Assembly (NCBI RefSeq): GCF_036016195.1 | Contig: NZ_JAYWTM010000007.1 | Location: forward strand, 292,605-356,604 | Origin: Brenneria populi | GTDB taxonomy: Bacteria > Pseudomonadota > Gammaproteobacteria > Enterobacterales > Enterobacteriaceae | Length of the DNA: 64,000 bases | Direction of reading: 5' to 3' | Shown here: in pieces, positions 59,577 through 64,000 of the stretch | Position numbering within the stretch: the first letter of the stretch is position 1 | Layout: every line of letters starts with the position of its first letter | Notes under the pieces: generated by a model | What the model was told of the DNA's origin: nothing | The model's database searches: none | Seen by the model: only the letters and a program-made list of their open reading frames with translations | Made by a program: the position numbers and the translations under genes

Positions 59577-60962
59577 ATGCTAAAGATTTTTAATACGCTG
59601 AGTCGCCAAAAAGAGGAATTCAAACCTATCCACGCCGGTCATGTGGGGATGTATGTGTGTGGCATTACCGTTTATGACCTGTGTCATATCGGTCACGGGC
59701 GTACTTTCGTGGCGTTTGACGTGGTGGCGCGCTATTTACGCTATCTGGGATACTCGCTGAAATATGTGCGTAACGTTACCGATATTGACGATAAAATTAT
59801 TAAACGCGCGGCGGAAAATGGTGAAAGCAGCGATCGGCTGACCACCCGGATGATCGCCGAAATGCATGCCGATTTTGACGCGTTAAATATTCTGCGCCCG
59901 GATGCCGAACCGCGCGCCACCCATCATATCGCCGAGATTATCGAACTGGTCGAAAAGCTGGTCGCGCGCCGCCATGCCTATGTGGCGTCCAACGGCGACG
60001 TAATGTTTTCCGTTGATACCGCGCCGGGCTACGGCGTGCTATCGCGCCAGGATCTGGAGCAGCTTCAGGCCGGCGCGCGGGTAGAGATTACGGAAGTGAA
60101 GCGCAATCCGATGGACTTCGTGTTGTGGAAGATGTCCAAGCCGGGCGAGCCCCACTGGTCTTCGCCGTGGGGGGAGGGACGTCCCGGCTGGCATATCGAA
60201 TGTTCGGCGATGAACTGCAAACAGCTGGGGGATCATTTCGATATTCACGGCGGGGGCTCGGACCTGATGTTCCCGCACCATGAAAACGAAATCGCCCAAT
60301 CCACCTGCGCGCACGACGGCCCTTACGTCAACTATTGGATGCATTCCGGCATGGTGATGGTCGACCGGGAAAAAATGTCGAAGTCGCTCAATAACTTCTT
60401 CACCGTGCGGGATGTGCTGGCGTACTACGATGCTGAAACCGTGCGCTACTTTCTGATGTCGGGCCACTACCGCAGCCAGCTTAACTACAGCGAAGAGAAC
60501 CTGAAACAGGCGCGTTCGGCGCTGGAGCGTTTGTACACCGCGCTGCGCGGTACGGACCGCGGCGTGGAGGCCAAGGGCGGCGAGGAGTTTGAGGCGCGTT
60601 TCCGCGAGGCCATGGATGATGATTTCAACACCCCGGAGGCCTATTCCGTTCTGTTCGACATGGCGCGCGAGGTCAATCGCCTGAAGTCGGAGGATCGGCT
60701 TGCGGCGAGTCACCTGGCCGCCGCGCTGCGTAAGCTGGCGAAAGTGCTGGGCCTGCTGGAGCAGGATCCCGAACTCTTTCTGCAAAGCGGGGCGCAGGCG
60801 GACGATGACGACGTTAAAGAGATTGAAAGGCTGATTAAGCAGCGTAAAGACGCCCGTCAGGCGAAAGAGTGGGCGCTGGCGGACGACGCGCGCGATAGGC
60901 TGAATGAGATGGGCATTATTCTGGAAGACGGCCCGCAGGGAACGACCTGGCGGCGCAAATAA
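59577..60962 (+). CDS. cysS: Cysteinyl-tRNA synthetase
   Basis: 461 aa class I synthetase. The HIGH motif is in YDLCHIGHGRTF, KMSKS in REKMSKSLNNFF, and the zinc ligands are Cys in MYVCGITVYD, Cys in HIECSAMNCKQ, and His in MFPHHENEIAQ. I start at 59577 (MLKIFNTLSRQK), which gives the E. coli length; an earlier in-frame ATG at 59514 adds 21 residues without a counterpart. No tRNA gene or leader control element was seen in the preceding 230 bases. Confidence 0.96.
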   Translation: MLKIFNTLSRQKEEFKPIHAGHVGMYVCGITVYDLCHIGHGRTFVAFDVVARYLRYLGYSLKYVRNVTDIDDKIIKRAAENGESSDRLTTRMIAEMHADFDALNILRPDAEPRATHHIAEIIELVEKLVARRHAYVASNGDVMFSVDTAPGYGVLSRQDLEQLQAGARVEITEVKRNPMDFVLWKMSKPGEPHWSSPWGEGRPGWHIECSAMNCKQLGDHFDIHGGGSDLMFPHHENEIAQSTCAHDGPYVNYWMHSGMVMVDREKMSKSLNNFFTVRDVLAYYDAETVRYFLMSGHYRSQLNYSEENLKQARSALERLYTALRGTDRGVEAKGGEEFEARFREAMDDDFNTPEAYSVLFDMAREVNRLKSEDRLAASHLAAALRKLAKVLGLLEQDPELFLQSGAQADDDDVKEIERLIKQRKDARQAKEWALADDARDRLNEMGIILEDGPQGTTWRRK

Positions 60963-61020
60963 TCTTCTGGCGCCACGCCGTATTTCGCGATGCCCGCGCG
61001 GGCGTCTCAAACGATGACGG

Positions 61021-61046
61021 ATCGCCGGCGCTGCCGGCGATTTTTT
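61021..61046 (+). terminator. Terminator of cysS
   Basis: Perfect stem ATCGCCGGC/GCCGGCGAT with loop GCT followed by TTTTT. A second, weaker hairpin (CCGCT/AGCGG then a T tract) lies at 61078-61099 and could be a backup. Confidence 0.85.
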
Positions 61047-61100
61047 ATGACGGGCTTTCTGCCCGTCCCCCTTCGAACCGCTGCAAGCGGCGTTTTTTTA

Positions 61101-61313
61101 TCAGGCCCTGACTTCCACCGAGGCGCCGTCAAATTGCACTTTCTGGCCGGCGACGATTTTGCAGCGCTTGCGCGTTTCCGTTTGCCCGTCGACGGCGACT
61201 TCTCCGGCGGCGATGGCCATTTTGGCCGCAGCGCCACTTTCACTCCAGCCCAGGAGTTTCAATAAGTCGCATAGTTCAACGTGCGGGTGTTTATCGAGAT
61301 GAAAAATTTCCAT
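61101..61313 (-). CDS. ybcJ: S4-like RNA-binding protein YbcJ
   Basis: 70 aa. The fold of one S4-like domain: VELCDLLKLLGWSESGAAAKMAIAAGEVAVDGQTETRKRCKI, as in E. coli YbcJ. S4 domains bind structured RNA; its RNA target is not known. It follows folD by 33 bases on the same strand and is likely in the same operon, as in E. coli. Confidence 0.9.
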   Translation of the reverse strand: MEIFHLDKHPHVELCDLLKLLGWSESGAAAKMAIAAGEVAVDGQTETRKRCKIVAGQKVQFDGASVEVRA

Positions 61314-61346
61314 AATATCCTGATTGTTATGCGTTAAACGCCGCTG

Positions 61347-62213
61347 TTAGCGTGCGGCGCCGTCGTGATACTCCTCGCAAGCCTGCAAGGTGTTCTGAAT
61401 GAGGGTCGCCACCGTCATCGGGCCCACGCCGCCCGGCACCGGGCTGATGTAGGCGGCTCTCTCCCGCGCGGCGTCGAACTCCACGTCGCCGACGACTTTG
61501 CCGCTGTCCAGACGATTGATCCCGACATCGATCACAATCGCGCCCGGCTTGATCCACTCGCCGGGAATAAAACCGGGTTTACCCACGGCAACCACCAGCA
61601 GATCGGCGTGTTCGATGTGATGACGCAGATTTTTGGTAAAACGGTGGGTAACCGTCGTGGTGCAGCCCGCCAGCAACAGCTCCAGGCTCATCGGCCGGCC
61701 GACGATATTGGAGGCGCCGACGACAACGGCGTTCAGACCATAGGTTTCAATATTATAGCGTTCCAGTAGCGTCACGATCCCGCGCGGAGTACAGGCGCGC
61801 AGGCGCGGCGCGCGTTGGCAAAGCCGGCCGACGTTGTACGGATGGAATCCATCGACGTCTTTATCGGGCGAGATGCGCTCAATCACTTTGGTATTATCGA
61901 TGCCGTCAGGCAGAGGGAGCTGAACCAGAATACCGTCAATCGTGTTGTCCGCATTAAGCCGGTCGATGAGTCCCAGCAGTTCGGCCTCGGTTGTGGTCGT
62001 GGGTAAGTCGTAGGAGCGGGAGATAAAGCCGACTTCTTCGCAGACTTTGCGTTTGCTGGCGACATAAATCTGTGAAGCGGGGTTGTCGCCGACCAGAATA
62101 ACCGCGAGGCCCGGTGCGCGTTGACCCGCCGCCAAACGCTGTTTTACCCGCGCAGCGACTTCGTCTTTGACCTGCTGCGCAATCGTTTTACCATCAATAA
62201 TCTTTGCTGCCAT
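61347..62213 (-). CDS. folD: Bifunctional methylenetetrahydrofolate dehydrogenase / cyclohydrolase
   Basis: 288 aa. Oxidises 5,10-methylene-THF with NADP and hydrolyses the product to 10-formyl-THF. The catalytic lysine is in YVASKRKVCEEVG; QLPLPDGIDNTKVIERISPDKDVDGFHPYNVG is the family signature; VVGASNIVGRPMSLELL is the NADP loop; and PVPGGVGPMTVATL closes the C-terminus. Syntenic with E. coli folD-ybcJ. Confidence 0.96.
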   Translation of the reverse strand: MAAKIIDGKTIAQQVKDEVAARVKQRLAAGQRAPGLAVILVGDNPASQIYVASKRKVCEEVGFISRSYDLPTTTTEAELLGLIDRLNADNTIDGILVQLPLPDGIDNTKVIERISPDKDVDGFHPYNVGRLCQRAPRLRACTPRGIVTLLERYNIETYGLNAVVVGASNIVGRPMSLELLLAGCTTTVTHRFTKNLRHHIEHADLLVVAVGKPGFIPGEWIKPGAIVIDVGINRLDSGKVVGDVEFDAARERAAYISPVPGGVGPMTVATLIQNTLQACEEYHDGAAR

Positions 62214-62379
62214 CTGAGCTGAAGTCCATCAATTTTAAATACGGAGGGAGTGGCGCTATTTTGTCAGAAGCCGGGCGCGCTGTCAGGCACTGCGTCAATA
62301 TAATCATCTGAATGGCGGCAAATCAGCCCTTCTCCGCGCGCCGAAGGGCATCAGGGCTATTTTTGCCGCCGCGGGGGCG

Positions 62380-63657
62380 TTAGGCGGTCAGCACCAGCCG
62401 TTGTCGCTGCGGATCCCAGCGCCAGCAGGGGCGATCGCCTGCGATACGCGCGCCGCCAAGCCAGCGGACGGCCGGACCGCACCGCATCCAGTCCAGCCTG
62501 TTGGCCAGCAGTTCCCGGCCGACCGGCGTCAGGCGCAGAGTATTTGACTCTGTATCCAGGAACAGCGCCGGTTTGGGCGCCAGCCGCAGCGGGTCAATAA
62601 TCGCATCCAGCATGATATCCCCAAGCCAGGGCAGCGGCTCATACCGTTCCGTCAGGGTACGGAACAGCTGCTTATGGGTACAGGGCCGTTCGGCCAGACA
62701 GCGCAGTGCCAGCTGTTCGGTCAGCCCGAGTCCGTTTTCGATATCGGGAAACTCCTGGCAGTGACGCCGCAGCGCCTGGGGTAAAAAGGGAAGATCGTTT
62801 GCGGCGTCGGCGGCCAAAGAGAGCAGCGGCGCGGGGTTGTCCGAACGCACCTGCTCCCACAGCTGATAACCTTGGCGGCATTGCCCGTCGGTCACGGGCT
62901 GGCGCGACTGCCAAAGCAGCAGCAAGGCTTCCATGGGAAGCTGTCCGAGCCCGATAAAACGACGGCTGCCGGGGTAGCTATCGACCGTGACCATTTCAAG
63001 CAACGGTGCGGGGCGGGTATGGAAATGAGCCAGGCAGCGCATCAAAATCAGCTGATCGTAGCTGTCGTGTTCAAACCACAGCACGATGCGCTGATAACGC
63101 TCGGCCGCGGACAACAGGGTATGTTCTTCCTGTTCGCGCTGTTGCGTCAGATGCTGCCGGCTGACGCCCATGCGAGAGGCATAGCGATCGGCGAGAAACG
63201 CCACGCGTGCCGCCAGCCAATCATCGCCGGTCAGCACCGGCCCCTGGCAAAACGGATCGCTATAGGCCAGATAATCGCCGGCAAATCCAGCCTGACGAAG
63301 CGCGTGCTGAATATCGGAACCGCAGCGGATATGCAGGGTGGAAAGCGCGTGATCCGGCGGATTGAGCTGGGTATCGATGGTTTTTTTCGCCTGTTCCATC
63401 GCCGCGATATGGGCTTTCAGTTTCGGCCAGCTCGGCAGCCCCAGCTCCCGGGCGATGATCCATTGGGCATCGCTCAGCCGCCCGTACCTCTCAACCAGCC
63501 GCGCCGGCGTCAGACCGGAATGGTAACGTTGAAAACGGGCGATCGCCTCGGGTTGAGATTGGCGGATGGCGTCACGCAACGCTTTGGCGCGCTTACGCTG
63601 TTGTTCAAGATTGATGCGAAATGGCGAGGAAAATACAGCAGATTGGGATGGTGTCAT
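62380..63657 (-). CDS. DUF1835 domain protein of unknown function
   Basis: 425 aa. The N-terminus is a small helical region, and from about residue 105 the DUF1835 pattern begins (STLHIRCGSDIQHALRQAGFAGDYLAYSDPFCQGPV), followed by RIVLWFEHDSYDQLILMRCLAHF and a helical C-terminal domain ending RWLGG...CWRWDPQRQRL. The family has no proven biochemical role. It lies upstream of folD on the same strand with a 166-base gap, so it is probably transcribed separately. The ATG at 63657 has a GGGG stretch upstream. Confidence 0.75.
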   Translation of the reverse strand: MTPSQSAVFSSPFRINLEQQRKRAKALRDAIRQSQPEAIARFQRYHSGLTPARLVERYGRLSDAQWIIARELGLPSWPKLKAHIAAMEQAKKTIDTQLNPPDHALSTLHIRCGSDIQHALRQAGFAGDYLAYSDPFCQGPVLTGDDWLAARVAFLADRYASRMGVSRQHLTQQREQEEHTLLSAAERYQRIVLWFEHDSYDQLILMRCLAHFHTRPAPLLEMVTVDSYPGSRRFIGLGQLPMEALLLLWQSRQPVTDGQCRQGYQLWEQVRSDNPAPLLSLAADAANDLPFLPQALRRHCQEFPDIENGLGLTEQLALRCLAERPCTHKQLFRTLTERYEPLPWLGDIMLDAIIDPLRLAPKPALFLDTESNTLRLTPVGRELLANRLDWMRCGPAVRWLGGARIAGDRPCWRWDPQRQRLVLTA

Positions 63658-63825
63658 CGTGACGCCCCTTTTCTAAGGTCTGCGCCCGCCAATCAGACAG
63701 AAAAGGGAAAGCCATAAGGCATACCGTTTCATCGATCGTGGGCGTGGCCCTTTCCGCGGACAAGGAGGCGTCGATCGCGCCAGCTTCACGTTAACAAAGC
63801 GCCGCGCCGCTTGCAATAGCCAGTA

Positions 63826-63965
63826 TATACTCTAAATAATTCGAATTGCAGGACAAAAACGCCAACGCGTTTTTGAACAGAGGTTGCGCTGGCCCCGCAG
63901 GGGTCAGGCCCACGGATGGGGCGAGTAACCAAGCCAACGCACAGGCGACTCGAAGGATGAGTATA
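63826..63965. repeat. ERIC element upstream of the DUF1835 gene
   Basis: TATACTCTAAATAATTCGAA on one side and GACTCGAAGGATGAGTATA on the other are ERIC ends carrying matched changes (TATACTC/GAGTATA instead of TATACCC/GGGTATA), so base pairing is kept. The interior holds the ACAAAAACGC/GCGTTTTTG hairpin and CCAAGCCAACGCACA. Confidence 0.75.
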
Positions 63966-64000
63966 CACCGCCGTTATGCCGCGTAAGGTTATTCCATCAC

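Noticed and set aside
62220..62379. tRNA-Arg (argU) near folD as in E. coli
   Set aside because: No tRNA-like sequence was found in this gap.
1..64000. CRISPR array, retron, rRNA
   Set aside because: No regularly spaced repeats, reverse transcriptase or rRNA sequence was seen anywhere in the window.

Overview
The window is chromosomal DNA of a member of the Enterobacterales. Most of it is GC-rich, the proteins are close to Escherichia coli orthologues over their full length, and part of the gene order matches the E. coli 46-47 minute region (thiM-thiD, fbaB, yegS, cyaR, trhP/yegQ, baeR-baeS-mdtDCBA). ERIC elements and a second intergenic repeat family recur along it. A soft-rot or tree-pathogen genus (Pectobacteriaceae-like) is my best guess, inferred from gene content and not proven.

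1-7200 is the end of an AT-rich integrative island. It carries a type IVb pilus part (a PilS-like pilin and a PilV-like tip protein) with an O-methyltransferase gene between them, several small orphan genes, and a P4-type tyrosine integrase followed by a fragment of a second integrase. The island ends inside the thiM leader: the 3' part of a TPP riboswitch is present at about 7203-7228, but its 5' part is not.

7280-30220 is conserved core. It holds thiamine salvage (thiM, thiD; a 26-bp tandem duplication creates a 9-codon ORF between them), fbaB, psiE, yegS, the sRNA CyaR with a CRP box, trhP, a glutathionyl-hydroquinone reductase, and the mdtABCD-baeSR operon followed by a CNT nucleoside transporter. 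Inserted between the reductase gene and baeR is an orphan PAAR/S-type pyocin effector gene interrupted by an in-frame amber codon, with an intact immunity gene behind it.

30600-38000 has dsdA, a galR-galTK galactose locus with two Gal boxes on either side of galR and a CRP box, mgtE, and yfgG.

38100-45000 is the most unusual part: an MFS transporter behind a sigma-54 promoter with NtrC-like sites, an unknown small protein, an M20-family carbamoyl-amino-acid amidohydrolase, an XRE regulator, and a class 1B dihydroorotate dehydrogenase (PyrK-like and PyrD-like subunits). Together these fit an orotate-degradation route: orotate to dihydroorotate, to N-carbamoyl-aspartate (dihydroorotase supplied from elsewhere), to aspartate plus ammonia. 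Three copies of a GTAT-N8-ATAC dyad lie in its intergenic regions.

45000-64000 returns to core functions: ppx-ppk, a large-subunit Pst-type phosphate transporter without PstS or PhoU, sdaC, purEK behind a PurR box, lpxH, ppiB, a DoxX protein behind a Fur box, cysS, ybcJ, folD and a DUF1835-type protein. All calls come from reading the sequence; no database search was run.
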